A stretch of 64,000 bases of DNA from Nocardia donostiensis (lineage in GTDB: Bacteria > Actinomycetota > Actinomycetes > Mycobacteriales > Mycobacteriaceae): assembly GCF_002081715.1 (NCBI RefSeq), contig NZ_MUKP01000015.1:58534-122533 (forward strand). The letters are read 5' to 3'. The notes under the pieces are model-generated. The model made no database searches and was not told the DNA's origin. It saw only the letters and a list, made by a program, of their open reading frames with translations. Below are positions 18,084 to 27,043 of the stretch, piece by piece (the stretch's first letter is position 1; every line of letters starts with the position of its first letter). The translations under genes were made by a program, and so were the position numbers.

Positions 18084-18998
18084 ATGCACCGTGATGAGGC
18101 AGTGATCGGAGCCCGAGTGCGACAGGCCAGGAGGGGCGCGGGCCTGTCGCTACGTGAAGCCGCCCAGCGCAGCGATGTCAGCCCAGCTACGCTCAGCGCC
18201 ATCGAGAACGGTAAGACGGGTGTCTCGGTCGCACGCCTGCGCCGGCTTGCCGCGGAATTCGGCACCACCGTGCGCTGGCTGATCGGTGACGAGCAGCCCA
18301 CCACGGCCGAACCGCTCAACCACAGAAAAGCAACCCCGGGCCCGAGCCCCTCGTCACCGTACGACTGGCGCAAATTTCCACCACTCGACATCGACCCTGT
18401 GCTGGCGGCCGCCATAGAGATTTTCGTCGAAACCGGCTACCACGGTGCGACGATGCGATCGATAGCGCACCGCGCAGGTATGAGCGTTCCCGGGGTCTAT
18501 CATCACTACCGCGACAAACAGGAACTACTTGTCCGTGCGCTCGACCTGACCATGGACGAGTTGCACCGCCGAGTCGACGCCGCACGAAGCGAAGCGACAA
18601 CCGGCCGCGATCGCCTGGTTCACGTGGTCGAAGCGCTGGCGTTGTTCCATACCCACCGCCGCGAACTCGCGTTCATCGGAGCCAGCGAGATGCGGAGCCT
18701 GACACCCGCCAACAGACTTCGAATCGCCGAATCGCGTAACGCTATCCAGTATCTGGTCGACGACGACATCGACGCTGCCCTTGCCGAGGAGGGGTTGAAG
18801 ATCGACCACGCTCTCGTCGCCGGGCGCGCGATTGCCACCATGTGCACCTCACTGCCGCAATGGTTCCGGCTCGACGGGCCCGAAACGCCCGAGCAGATAG
18901 CTGCCGAATACGCAGGGTTCGCGCTCGGATTGCTCGGCATCCGCCGAACCCAGGTTGCCGCGCCTCGAGCCGAGAAACTGCCACGCACTGGGCGTTAA
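18084..18998 (+). CDS. XRE-TetR fusion transcriptional regulator
   Basis: A 304-residue protein with two different DNA-binding domains. Residues about 8-68 are a Cro/CI-type HTH: IGARVRQARRGAGLSLREAAQRSDVSPATLSAIENGKTGVSVARLRRLAAEFGTTVRWLI. After a Pro-rich linker, residues about 100-150 are a TetR HTH: AAAIEIFVETGYHGATMRSIAHRAGMSVPGVYHHYRDKQELLVRAL, followed by a TetR_C-like helical ligand domain. It is divergent from the acyl-CoA dehydrogenase operon, and two different palindromes lie in the shared 128-base region. It probably senses an acyl-CoA or hydroxy acid. The ATG at 18084 is the only sensible start. Confidence 0.88.
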   Translation: MHRDEAVIGARVRQARRGAGLSLREAAQRSDVSPATLSAIENGKTGVSVARLRRLAAEFGTTVRWLIGDEQPTTAEPLNHRKATPGPSPSSPYDWRKFPPLDIDPVLAAAIEIFVETGYHGATMRSIAHRAGMSVPGVYHHYRDKQELLVRALDLTMDELHRRVDAARSEATTGRDRLVHVVEALALFHTHRRELAFIGASEMRSLTPANRLRIAESRNAIQYLVDDDIDAALAEEGLKIDHALVAGRAIATMCTSLPQWFRLDGPETPEQIAAEYAGFALGLLGIRRTQVAAPRAEKLPRTGR

Positions 18999-19048
18999 CG
19001 GGCCTGATACCAGTCTCGCGGGGTACGGTGGGCGCGCCGCTGGGCCTC

Positions 19049-20014
19049 TCACTGCGGGAAGAGGGCCAGAACCTCCGACATCACCTGCCGGGCGACGTCA
19101 TCAGTGGCCGAGGAGACCTCGACGACTGGAACACGGGGGCCGAAAGCAGTGCTGTCGAGAGGTAATTCGGGGCCGACGACGGCTGAGTAGATCGGGATGC
19201 TGCGGTCGTAGAGCGAGGTGGAGCGGAACACAGTGCGGTTATCGATCTTCTCCTCGGTGCTGCGGGCCCGCACCTGGTCGGGAACGCGATACTCGTAGCC
19301 CACCGTGACGGTTTCGTCCCGGTACCGGAACAGGCATTGGGTCAGCCGGTGCTCATCGGTATCGGCGGTGCCGGTCAGTCGCGCGCGCACCGCGCACGGA
19401 TCGGCGCCGAGCAGCACCGTGAGGACGGTATCGGGTGAGGTGCCCTGGGCTGGTGACTGCCGCCAGCGCTCGATCATATCGGGCAGCAAACTATCGGCGA
19501 TCGCACATGGATCGTGGTCCGGAGCCGAGAGACCGAGGTAGAACGCGGCGCCCGCCGGGAACCGGGCGGTGGCGCCGCAGGCGCGCGGATCGGTGTCGCT
19601 GTCGGGGACCAGCAGGACGTTCACATCGCCCAGTTGTTTGCGGGTACCGCGGCTCGGGACGAGTGCGGGCAGCAAGGTCGTATGCCAGGTCAGGGTGCTG
19701 GCTTCGCCCGCGGCCGCGTGGCCGAGGTCGGCCTGGCACGAGTCCAGGCCGACCGTAACGTTCCGGATATCGCCGAGGCCGAGGTCGTCGAGGGTGTCGC
19801 GGGGGAGTAGTGCGCAGACGTCGATCTGGCGGGTCGCCTGGGCGACGGCCGCATGCTGTTGCGGGGTGTCGGCGGGGGCTGACCAGAATTCCGGCGGTGG
19901 GGCGGGTGACGCCGGTGATCGTGCGCCGCCGGTTCGGGTGCCGGTATCGTCACCGCAGCTCGCCACGGCGAATAACAGGGCTGTGACGAGCGTGAGCGTG
20001 CGATATATCGTCAC
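19049..20014 (-). CDS. DUF3558-like lipoprotein
   Basis: A predicted lipoprotein of 321 residues. The GTG at 20014 follows GGGAGG and starts a signal peptide, TIYRTLTLVTALLFAVASC, with lipobox VASC. A Pro/Ala-rich linker follows. The mature part has two similar Cys-containing halves: IDVCALLPRDTLDDLGL...VGLDSCQADLG, and GADPCAVRARLTG...LTQCLFRYRDETVTVGYEY. HDPCAIADSLL lies between them. This pattern is DUF3558-like. The function is unknown. A short degraded copy of the HDPC region occurs at 46190-46276. Convergent with the XRE-TetR gene. Confidence 0.8.
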   Translation of the reverse strand: MTIYRTLTLVTALLFAVASCGDDTGTRTGGARSPASPAPPPEFWSAPADTPQQHAAVAQATRQIDVCALLPRDTLDDLGLGDIRNVTVGLDSCQADLGHAAAGEASTLTWHTTLLPALVPSRGTRKQLGDVNVLLVPDSDTDPRACGATARFPAGAAFYLGLSAPDHDPCAIADSLLPDMIERWRQSPAQGTSPDTVLTVLLGADPCAVRARLTGTADTDEHRLTQCLFRYRDETVTVGYEYRVPDQVRARSTEEKIDNRTVFRSTSLYDRSIPIYSAVVGPELPLDSTAFGPRVPVVEVSSATDDVARQVMSEVLALFPQ

Positions 20015-20162
20015 CCTGACCTCCCTGTGTGGGCTGAGCCGGATGGTTGTCCGGCGTCGAGTCTGCGCGCATGAGCAACCGCAGCGCAATTATCCCGGTG
20101 TCTTCGGCCGGTCGGAAATGTCGGGCCGGAATAGAGCGCGGCGCGGGCGACTTGCACCCGGT

Positions 20163-20588
20163 ATGACGCAGTTCGATCCCCGTGCCCTGCTCAGCGAAAG
20201 CCGGCTCGGCGTGCTGGCTACCATCAAATCGGACGGTCTGCCGCAGCTCTCGCCGGTGACCCCCTACTTCGATCGGGACGCCGGAGTCATCTACGTCTCG
20301 ATGACCGAGGGGCGAGCCAAGACCGTGAATCTCCGCCGGGATCCGCGTGCGGCTCTGGAGGTCACCCGGGCCGACGGGTGGGCTTGGGCCACCGCAGAGG
20401 GCTCTGTCACCCTCATCGGTCCAGGCGCCGATCCCCATAGTCCAGAGGTCGAAGCATTGGTGGATTACTATCGCGCAGCCGCAGGGGAGCATCCGGATTG
20501 GGACGGATACCGCGCTGTCATGGTCTCCGACCGTCGGGTTCTGATGAAAATGTCGGTGGAGCGCATCTATGGTGAAGCCTTACGCTGA
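20163..20588 (+). CDS. PPOX-class F420-dependent oxidoreductase-like protein
   Basis: A 141-residue split-barrel flavin/F420-binding protein. The sequence LLSESRLGVLATIKSDGLPQLSPVTPYFDRDAGVIYVSMTEGRAKTVNLRRDPRAALEV is the typical N-terminal half, and WAWATAEGSVTLIG then HPDWDGYRAVMVSDRRVLMKMSVERIYG the C-terminal half. It resembles Rv1155-type F420-dependent reductases. An upstream ATG at 20118 is in frame, but the shorter start at 20163 matches the family length. The substrate is not predictable. Divergent from the lipoprotein gene. Confidence 0.85.
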   Translation: MTQFDPRALLSESRLGVLATIKSDGLPQLSPVTPYFDRDAGVIYVSMTEGRAKTVNLRRDPRAALEVTRADGWAWATAEGSVTLIGPGADPHSPEVEALVDYYRAAAGEHPDWDGYRAVMVSDRRVLMKMSVERIYGEALR

Positions 20589-20904
20589 CCCACTGCCCCC
20601 GAACCGGAACCATCGGGTCAGCGAGCTTTGCTCCGCGGCCTCAACCATCGATAGTCGCGGTCATCTCGCCGTCAGGTTCGTGATTCGTCCGTTGGGATGA
20701 TCAGCAGGACAACTGCTTTCAACAGTGGCAGAAAGCGGTGTGGTCACGGTTCGACGATCACACAGTGGCCGACTGTTGCAGCAACGCGGTTTCCTCGAGC
20801 AGTGGGTGGCATCGACCGATGTGCGTGGGCGGTGCCGTTGGAGGATCGCCTGCCGGGTGCGCAACCCCGTGTACAAGGGGCAGCAACGACATCGGGCGGG
20901 CTGC
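20589..20904. other. 316-base gap with nothing recognised
   Basis: No gene, repeat or convincing hairpin was found between the PPOX-class gene and the convergent secreted hydrolase. Short frames across it have no family features. Confidence 0.5.
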
Positions 20905-22014
20905 TCAGCCGAAGTGGACCTCGGGGTTTGCGGGACTCGGGGCGTCGAGGATTGGCTGCGGCATGTTGCGCAGATGGTTGTCGAGGAAGGCGGTGACGTA
21001 TCGGCGTGTCAAGTCCATCGCGCGGTTGCCGTCGATGGTTGTCTCCGGGACCTCGATACCGAGAGCCGTGGCGATCGGCGCGTAGTCGGTGAAGGACGAG
21101 TGTGACGTGCCGTCCACCGACAACCAGCGTTTCCAGCCTGTGAAGGCGTCATAGATCGCGGCCCATTTGGCGCCGTACTCGCCGTCGGGTGCGTGGTGTG
21201 GTGCGCCCATCATCAGGAACGGGCGGTCGACAGCTCGTCCGTAGGGCGTGGCAGGGAACGTTCCGTCCAGGTTGAACCCCACACGGATCCTGTCGTCTTC
21301 GGCGAGCGCGTACGGCGCGGTGAAGCCGCCCGCGGAGTGGCCGCCCATGGCGATGCGGGTCGAGTCGAGTGGCAGGCGTTCGGCCAGTTCGTCGAGGACG
21401 AAGGACACGTCCTTCGCGCGGTTGAGCGCGACCGCCGCGCCGTCCGGGCGACCTCGGCACGCCTGGCATTCGGTGATGCGGCCGTCCGGGAAGGTCACGG
21501 CGGCGGACTCGTAGGTGTGATCGATGCCGATGACGAGGTAACCGCGGCTGGCGAGTTCCTCGGCGAGGCCGGTGAGCGAGGCACGCGGCATGGTGAAGCC
21601 GGGTGAGAGCACCACTGTGGGTAGTGGCAGGCCCCATCGTGGCGCGTCGACATAGGCGTGGGTTCGTATCGTGCTGAACGCCTCCGGCGCGACGCCGGTA
21701 ACGCCCAGCGAGGCGATGATGAGTGCCGATTCCTCGGGTGTGGCGTAGGCGTCCGGCCTGCCGACCGGCGCTTGGGCGGGATACCAGGCGGAGACCATCA
21801 GTTCGCGGTCACGATCCGGGACCCACGGGTCGGGTCGGTCGTCGACCAGGTGGAATTCTTGGACGCCGACCGGGAACAGTCCGGTCGGGGCGGGCAGCAC
21901 CGAACCGAGCTCGGACTCGGATGTGGTGGGCGCAGCAGACCCGGGCACGGCAGCCGCGGTCCACAATGCTGGGGCGAGAATTGCTGCGAGGGCGAGGAAA
22001 CGGGTGAAACCCAT
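20905..22014 (-). CDS. Secreted alpha/beta hydrolase (PAF-acetylhydrolase/lipase-like)
   Basis: A 369-residue exported hydrolase. The signal peptide MGFTRFLALAAILAPALWTAAAVPGSAAP supports the ATG at 22014, although its ribosome site is weak and the frame runs about 100 residues further upstream. Catalytic features are the oxyanion segment PTVVLSPGFTM, the nucleophile elbow IAMGGHSAGGFTAPYAL (GxSxG), and a late His in DGTSHSSFTDYAP. The order and size match bacterial PAF-AH II-like lipases. A CQAC pair near the middle could form a disulfide. The substrate is unknown, probably an ester lipid. Confidence 0.85.
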   Translation of the reverse strand: MGFTRFLALAAILAPALWTAAAVPGSAAPTTSESELGSVLPAPTGLFPVGVQEFHLVDDRPDPWVPDRDRELMVSAWYPAQAPVGRPDAYATPEESALIIASLGVTGVAPEAFSTIRTHAYVDAPRWGLPLPTVVLSPGFTMPRASLTGLAEELASRGYLVIGIDHTYESAAVTFPDGRITECQACRGRPDGAAVALNRAKDVSFVLDELAERLPLDSTRIAMGGHSAGGFTAPYALAEDDRIRVGFNLDGTFPATPYGRAVDRPFLMMGAPHHAPDGEYGAKWAAIYDAFTGWKRWLSVDGTSHSSFTDYAPIATALGIEVPETTIDGNRAMDLTRRYVTAFLDNHLRNMPQPILDAPSPANPEVHFG

Positions 22015-22259
22015 GGACTCACTTTCGATCGAAACGATCTTGTCCCGTCGAGTCTCGCCTTCAGCCTTGCCTCTTCGCATCGGGTAGATCCCCGAAACCG
22101 ACCCTGATGAAGCCCATAATCGAAAGATAACTCCGAACATCCCAGCCCACTCGGACGCGACTCGGTGGACCGGAGATCGTAGAGCCGTGGGTTGACATGC
22201 GGCATGACAGCGTGTCCCTGCATACTCGTGACGTGGCGAACGACCAGAGGCGCAGCACA

Positions 22260-22961
22260 ATGGTGGACTGCGACGCCGTGCTGGACGACCCGGTGGGTGA
22301 GTCATTGCGTGGTCATCACGCACACCTGGCCCGTCGGCTCGGCCGGGCTGCCACCTACCTGCCGGAGGTAGCGACCTTCGCTGCGGTAGGCACCGACCCG
22401 GACCCGCAGGAGTGGGCCGACCTGGCGCGGCTGCTCGGTCGAGGCGAGCTCGCCGACATGTTCAGCTGCGCGGCGCAACCACCGCCGGGCTGGGAGCCGG
22501 TCTTCGTCCTCGAAGGCCGCCAGATGATCTGGCCCGCCGGCAGCCGACCACATCATCCGCATGCCGAGACCGATACCGGTGTGGTCGAGTTGGGCGCGGA
22601 CAGCGTGCCCGAGATGCTCGACCTCGTCGCGCGGACGCAACCGGGGCCGTTCTGGTCGCGCACCCACGAACTCGGCACCTATCTCGGTATCCGCGATCAC
22701 GGCACGCTGGTGGCGATGGCAGGCGAACGACTCCGGCCACCGGGATGGACCGAGATCAGCGCCGTCTGCACCGCACCCGAAGCCCGCGGACGAGGCCACG
22801 CCGCCCGCCTGGTCCAGGCACTCGTCGCGCGGATAGTGGCTCGCGAGCAACGTCCGTTCCTGCATGTGGCCGAGACGAACACCGCCGCGATCACCCTTTA
22901 CGAGCGGCTCGGCTTCCTGACCCGCAAACACGTGACCTTTCAGGGGTTCCGCACGCCGTAA
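22260..22961 (+). CDS. GNAT-family N-acetyltransferase (FR47-like)
   Basis: A 233-residue protein with the GNAT fold in its second half. The acetyl-CoA loop is VCTAPEARGRGHAARLVQALV, and the C-terminal strand-helix is PFLHVAETNTAAITLYERLGFLTRKHVTFQGF, as in FR47-type acetyltransferases. The N-terminal half, DPVGESLRGHHAHLARRLGRAATYLPEVATF, is typical of the same group. The ATG at 22260 follows AGAGG; in-frame starts at 22197 and 22233 lack ribosome sites. The acceptor substrate is unknown. Divergent from the secreted hydrolase. Confidence 0.83.
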   Translation: MVDCDAVLDDPVGESLRGHHAHLARRLGRAATYLPEVATFAAVGTDPDPQEWADLARLLGRGELADMFSCAAQPPPGWEPVFVLEGRQMIWPAGSRPHHPHAETDTGVVELGADSVPEMLDLVARTQPGPFWSRTHELGTYLGIRDHGTLVAMAGERLRPPGWTEISAVCTAPEARGRGHAARLVQALVARIVAREQRPFLHVAETNTAAITLYERLGFLTRKHVTFQGFRTP

Positions 22962-23110
22962 AGTACTCGGCGCCGGGGATAGGTGCGGGCGGTGAAAAGG
23001 CTCGCCCCTCAGCAGTGCAGCACGTCCGCCGGACACGTCCCAGCGAGCGGGACACGCCCGGCGACGGCGTCTCTCCTTGCCAGTACCAGCCGATCCCTGC
23101 CCCACAGATC

Positions 23111-23140
23111 GGTGTCATACGCGTCGGTGTCATACGCGTC
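23111..23140 (+). repeat. Perfect tandem duplication, 2 x 15 bp
   Basis: GGTGTCATACGCGTC occurs twice with no gap, 93 bases before the inverted repeat of the helicase gene. It could be a slipped duplication or a pair of protein-binding half sites. Confidence 0.8.
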
Positions 23141-23232
23141 GACGCGCCGACTCAGAATTGGTCCGTCCACAACGGGCGAGATATGTGGGAGGAGAAAACC
23201 ACTCCTTCCACTTTCAATGTATAGCGCACCCC

Positions 23233-23251
23233 GGGGCTTGCGGCAAGACCC
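23233..23251. promoter_or_regulatory. Probable rifamycin-associated element (RAE)
   Basis: The 19-base inverted repeat GGGGCTTGCGGCAAGACCC has arms GGGGCTTGC and GCAAGACCC around a central G, with one mismatch. From memory this matches the 19-bp RAE found upstream of actinomycete rifamycin-inactivating and rifamycin-protective genes. It lies 184 bases upstream of the HelR-like start. The HelR family has been reported to be RAE-controlled. Confidence 0.7.
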
Positions 23252-23435
23252 GGGTGATGCCGCAGAATTGCCCGCCGAAGCCAGAACCTGCGGAAATGGG
23301 GTAACGAATTGCGTGTGTCGTTTGTCGAGGCATGGGTCGCGCGGGGACGCCGACCTGGTGATGGGTGGCCGCCACGCCCGCGCCGCCGGGGCGACAGTGG
23401 CCCCACGAAACGAATCTCACATCGGAGCTGATGAC

Positions 23436-25577
23436 GTGACCTCCCTGACTACCAGCGCGTTCGACATCCCTGACCACCTCTCCCGCAAGGCCGACCCGAC
23501 GCTCATCGCCGCCGACGAACAGCGCTTCGCGGCCATCGCGGAAAGCCTCGAGCAATCCATCGCCGACCTGAACAAACGCCTGGACGCCACCCGCAAGGCG
23601 CCCGGCCGCTTAGGCCAGGAGGTTATGGAGCGGGACTTCGAGATTCACCGGCTGACCGCACGCCTACGCACCCTGCGCCGCTTCGGTGTGGACCTGTGCC
23701 TCGGACACATCGTCAGCGCTGACGACCCGGAGCCGGTGTACATCGGACGACTCGGCCTCCTGGACAGCGCGGGAAATCAGCTGCTGGTCGACTGGCGCTC
23801 CCCTGCGGCCGAGCCGTTCTTCGGAGCGACCCATGCCAACCCGATGGGTCTGACACGTCGCCGCAGGTATCGCTGGACTCGGGGCCGGATCAGTGATTAC
23901 TGGGACGAGGTGTTCACCCCAGAAGGGTTCGAAGGCAACGCCGCGCTCGATGACCAGTCCGCCTTCATCGCCAGCCTGGGTAGCAACCGTTCGGCCCGGA
24001 TGCGGGACGTACTCGGCACCATTCAAGCCGATCAGGACGCCATCATCCGTGCAGGATCGCGCGGTGCTCTCGTCGTCGACGGCGGACCGGGTACAGGCAA
24101 GACCGTCGTCGCGCTGCATCGCGCCGCTTATCTGCTCTACTCCGACCCCGCACTCCGGCACGGCGTGCTGTTCGTCGGTCCGCATGAGCCTTACCTGGCC
24201 TATGTCGCCGACGTCTTACCCAGCCTCGGCGAGGAGAGTGTGCAACTGTGCACCGTGGGCGACCTCGTCGCCGAGGGCGCGGCAGCAACAACCGAGGCCG
24301 ACCCGGAGGTGGCGCGCCTGAAGTCGTCTGTGGAAATGGTGCAGGCGATCGAAGCGGCCGTCAGGTTCTACGAGGAGCCGCCAAGCAAGGGAATGATGGT
24401 GGCGACCGAGTGGTCGGACATCTGGCTGAGCGCCGACGACTGGGCCGAGGCGTTCGAAGCACCAGAACCTGGTACTCCGCACAATGAAGCACGCGAGCAG
24501 ATCTGGGATCTACTGCTGACGATCCTGGTGGACAAGTACGACGGCGATATTCCGGCCGCCCAGCTCAGGAAATCGCTGCTGCGAAACGACGAATTGCGCA
24601 CGGCCCTCGACAACGCATGGACGTTGATCGAAGCAGCAGATCTCGTCGGGGACCTGTGGTCGGTACCCGCCTACTTACGGAAGTGCGCGCCCTGGCTCAG
24701 CCCCGATGAGGTCCGGAAGCTGCAACGCGCGAACGCCCAGCAGTGGACCGTATCCGACCTACCGCTGCTGGACGCAGCACGCCAGCGGCTCGGAGACCCG
24801 GAAGCGGCCCGCCGGACGCGCCGGTACAAGGCCGCTGTGAACGCCGAACGCGAACGCATGTCCAGCGTCATCGACGACCTGATCGCCTCCGACGACTACG
24901 GCGACGGTGAGGGCTTGATGACGCAGCTGCGGCAGCAAGACCTACAGGAGATGCTGGTCGACGATGCCGCACTGCCAAGGACGGACCCGGACTTGCTCGC
25001 CGGCCCCTTCGCGCACATCGTCGTGGACGAAGCACAGGAACTCACCGACGCAGAGTGGCAGATGTTGCTGCTCCGCTGTCCATCCCGGAGCTTCACCATT
25101 GCCGGGGACCGTGCCCAGGCCCGGCACGGGTTCACCGAGTCATGGCAGGAACGACTAGAGCGGATCGGGCTGGAGCGGAGCAGCCTGGCCTCCCTGAGCA
25201 TCAACTACCGGACACCGGAAGAGGTCATGGCCGAAGCCGAGCCGGTCATCCGCGCCGTACTTCCGGACGCCAATGTGCCGACCTCCATCCGCAGCAGCGG
25301 CGTCCCCGTCGTACACGGATCCGCTTCGGACCTGGATTCGATCGTCGACACCTGGCTCACCGAGCATGCCGACGGGATCGCCTGCGTTATCGGTGTTCCG
25401 ACGTTCCGCGCGACTCCCCGCGTCCGATCGCTGACGCCGGAGCTGGCGAAGGGGCTCGAGTTCGACCTGGTCGTGGTCAACTCAGATGCGTTCGGCGAGG
25501 GCGTCGGAGGAGCGGTCGACCGCTATGTCGCTATGACCCGAGCGACCCAGCAACTCATCGTCCTCACGCGCTCCTGA
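23436..25577 (+). CDS. helR: HelR/HelD-like RNA polymerase-recycling helicase (probable rifamycin protection)
   Basis: A 713-residue UvrD-like superfamily 1 protein. It begins with a predicted coiled-coil arm (about residues 25-85), as in HelD-class proteins that enter the RNA polymerase secondary channel. Walker A is DGGPGTGKTVVALHRAAYL (about 215-233), Walker B is HIVVDEAQELTDAEWQ, then FTIAGDRAQARHGF, SLASLSINYRTPEEVM and the C-terminal VDRYVAMTRATQQLIVLTRS. HelR displaces rifamycin from RNA polymerase in Streptomyces. The RAE-like repeat upstream favours HelR over housekeeping HelD. The GTG at 23436 follows GGAG; a longer frame would pass through the RAE. Assignment as HelR is inference from size and regulation. 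Confidence 0.85.
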   Translation: MTSLTTSAFDIPDHLSRKADPTLIAADEQRFAAIAESLEQSIADLNKRLDATRKAPGRLGQEVMERDFEIHRLTARLRTLRRFGVDLCLGHIVSADDPEPVYIGRLGLLDSAGNQLLVDWRSPAAEPFFGATHANPMGLTRRRRYRWTRGRISDYWDEVFTPEGFEGNAALDDQSAFIASLGSNRSARMRDVLGTIQADQDAIIRAGSRGALVVDGGPGTGKTVVALHRAAYLLYSDPALRHGVLFVGPHEPYLAYVADVLPSLGEESVQLCTVGDLVAEGAAATTEADPEVARLKSSVEMVQAIEAAVRFYEEPPSKGMMVATEWSDIWLSADDWAEAFEAPEPGTPHNEAREQIWDLLLTILVDKYDGDIPAAQLRKSLLRNDELRTALDNAWTLIEAADLVGDLWSVPAYLRKCAPWLSPDEVRKLQRANAQQWTVSDLPLLDAARQRLGDPEAARRTRRYKAAVNAERERMSSVIDDLIASDDYGDGEGLMTQLRQQDLQEMLVDDAALPRTDPDLLAGPFAHIVVDEAQELTDAEWQMLLLRCPSRSFTIAGDRAQARHGFTESWQERLERIGLERSSLASLSINYRTPEEVMAEAEPVIRAVLPDANVPTSIRSSGVPVVHGSASDLDSIVDTWLTEHADGIACVIGVPTFRATPRVRSLTPELAKGLEFDLVVVNSDAFGEGVGGAVDRYVAMTRATQQLIVLTRS

Positions 25578-25790
25578 CGTCGTCGATCAACTACCTGCAG
25601 TCGATCTTCGGGCAGTGGTCGCTTCACGGATCTTCAGGGCGCTGAAGGCGGTGTGAACATCGCGTCAGGTTGCGCGGTCGGGTGTCGGGGCCAGCATCCA
25701 GGGTTGGCGGGACTCCAGGAGTCCAACGGCGATGAGTTTCGCCGTGGTTTCCAGTCTGTATCCACACACACTGCACTCGAGGAGAACACA

Positions 25791-26375
25791 ATGACCGCTA
25801 CCTACACCTTCGACGTCTTCTCCAGCCTCGACGGCTACGGCTCCTACGGCCCCGACGGTGACTGGGGCGGCTACTGGGGCAAACAAGGCCCCGAGTTGCT
25901 CGACCACCGTCTCGCCGTGTATGGCGAGGAGCAGCGGATGGTTTTCGGGGCCCACACGTACCGGGAATTTGCGCGGATGCTGGCCTCTAGCACCGAGGGG
26001 TCCGAAGTCCGTGATCCATGGGTTACCCGGATGCGGAGTATCCCGGCAACGGTGGTGTCGACCACGCTGGACGGTCCTCTCGACTGGCCGAACGCGACCC
26101 TCGTGAGCGGTGACGCCGTCGACGTCGTCGCCCGGCTCAAGGAGGAATCCGAGGTGCCGTTGCGCTCGCACGGGAGCTTGTCGATGAACCGGGCGCTGAT
26201 GGCCGCCGGCCTGGTCGATCACCTCCAGGTGACGCTCTTCCCTGTGATCACCGGTCGGACCGGAATGGCCCCGATCTTCCAGGGTGCGGCCGACTTCGAC
26301 CTCGAGCTGATCGAGAGCCGGACGCTCGACGGCAACATCCAAGAGCTCATCTACCGGCCCAGCCTGCATGTCTGA
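25791..26375 (+). CDS. RibD C-terminal / dihydrofolate reductase-like protein
   Basis: A 194-residue NADPH-binding reductase-fold protein. Family landmarks are TYTFDVFSSLDGYGSYGPDGDWGGYWGKQGPEL at the N-terminus, MVFGAHTYREFARML, and the C-terminal part RSHGSLSMNRALMAAGLVDHLQVTLFPVITGRTGMAPIF. Such stand-alone RibD_C proteins are common in actinobacteria, and their substrates are mostly unknown. The ATG at 25791 follows GAGGAGA. It is downstream of the helicase by 213 bases, so cotranscription is possible but not shown. Confidence 0.88.
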   Translation: MTATYTFDVFSSLDGYGSYGPDGDWGGYWGKQGPELLDHRLAVYGEEQRMVFGAHTYREFARMLASSTEGSEVRDPWVTRMRSIPATVVSTTLDGPLDWPNATLVSGDAVDVVARLKEESEVPLRSHGSLSMNRALMAAGLVDHLQVTLFPVITGRTGMAPIFQGAADFDLELIESRTLDGNIQELIYRPSLHV

Positions 26376-26399
26376 GCCGTCCATGCACCCACCCGCGCC

Positions 26400-26588
26400 G
26401 AGAACCGGTCCCCCGCGCGTGACCCGGCTCTCGGGCTGCTCGGGTGCCTCCTACTGGCCTGCACCTTGCCGCTGTCCTCGATGCTCACCGGCGCGGCGGT
26501 CGTGGCCGCCGGAACGCTCGTCTACGGCCTGCGCCGCATCCTCACCGATGGCCCGACGATACGGCAGGACGACAGCACTCACCACTGA
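26400..26588 (+). pseudogene. Remnant of an APC-type permease C-terminus
   Basis: The frame ending at 26588 reads LLGCLLLACTLPLSSMLTGAAVVAAGTLVYGLRRIL followed by a short polar tail. This is typical of the last two helices of amino acid permeases. It has no start codon after the preceding in-frame stop and no upstream permease body, so it looks like a truncated gene end. Confidence 0.45.
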
Positions 26589-26610
26589 ACCGAAAGAGGG
26601 GTACCCGTTC

Positions 26611-26706
26611 ATGTCCACCACCGGCTTCCGGACGACCCGCTCGACAGCGATCTCCGCGCCCGCGGCGGTGGTGCTGATTCGCTTCTACGTCGGCGCCGGA
26701 CACTAG
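26611..26706 (+). pseudogene. Remnant of a DoxX-family gene start
   Basis: An ATG after AGAGGGG opens a 31-residue frame, MSTTGFRTTRSTAISAPAAVV then LIRFYVGAGH, and stops. The LIRFYVGA segment is the start of the first helix of DoxX-type proteins. The rest of the gene is absent. Confidence 0.4.
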
Positions 26707-26754
26707 TTGCTCGACGTTCGGCTTAACACAGCTGCGGTCACCACGCCGACACCC

Positions 26755-26937
26755 TCACATCGACCCGTCCGCAGCGTCCTCGCTGCGATCGCCGAGGACC
26801 TCACGCGCCAGTTCCCGCAACGCACGCCGGCCCTCGGCCAACGCTGCCTGCTCCGCTTCCGTCACCCGGGTACACCCGCCGCGCCCGGCCAGTTCCTCGG
26901 TCAACCACGCGCCGTGCACATCCTCGATGGCCGCATG
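26755..26937 (-). pseudogene. C-terminal fragment of an unidentified regulator-like protein
   Basis: The minus strand encodes DVHGAWLTEELAGRGGCTRV then TEAEQAALAEGRRALRELAREVLGD before a stop at 26755. It is a coherent, charged helical sequence with protein-like codon use. An in-frame TGA stands immediately upstream, and only a GTG inside could start it. I do not recognise the family. A broken gene is more likely than a 54-residue protein. Confidence 0.3.
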
Positions 26938-27043
26938 TCATCGTCCCATTGAGCGGAACGGGCCGTCGGACGGCACCGTTCGGCAGTGCACGATGAAGGC
27001 CCCGGCGCGAACGGGGACCCACAGCAAGGCGCGGAAGTTGGTC

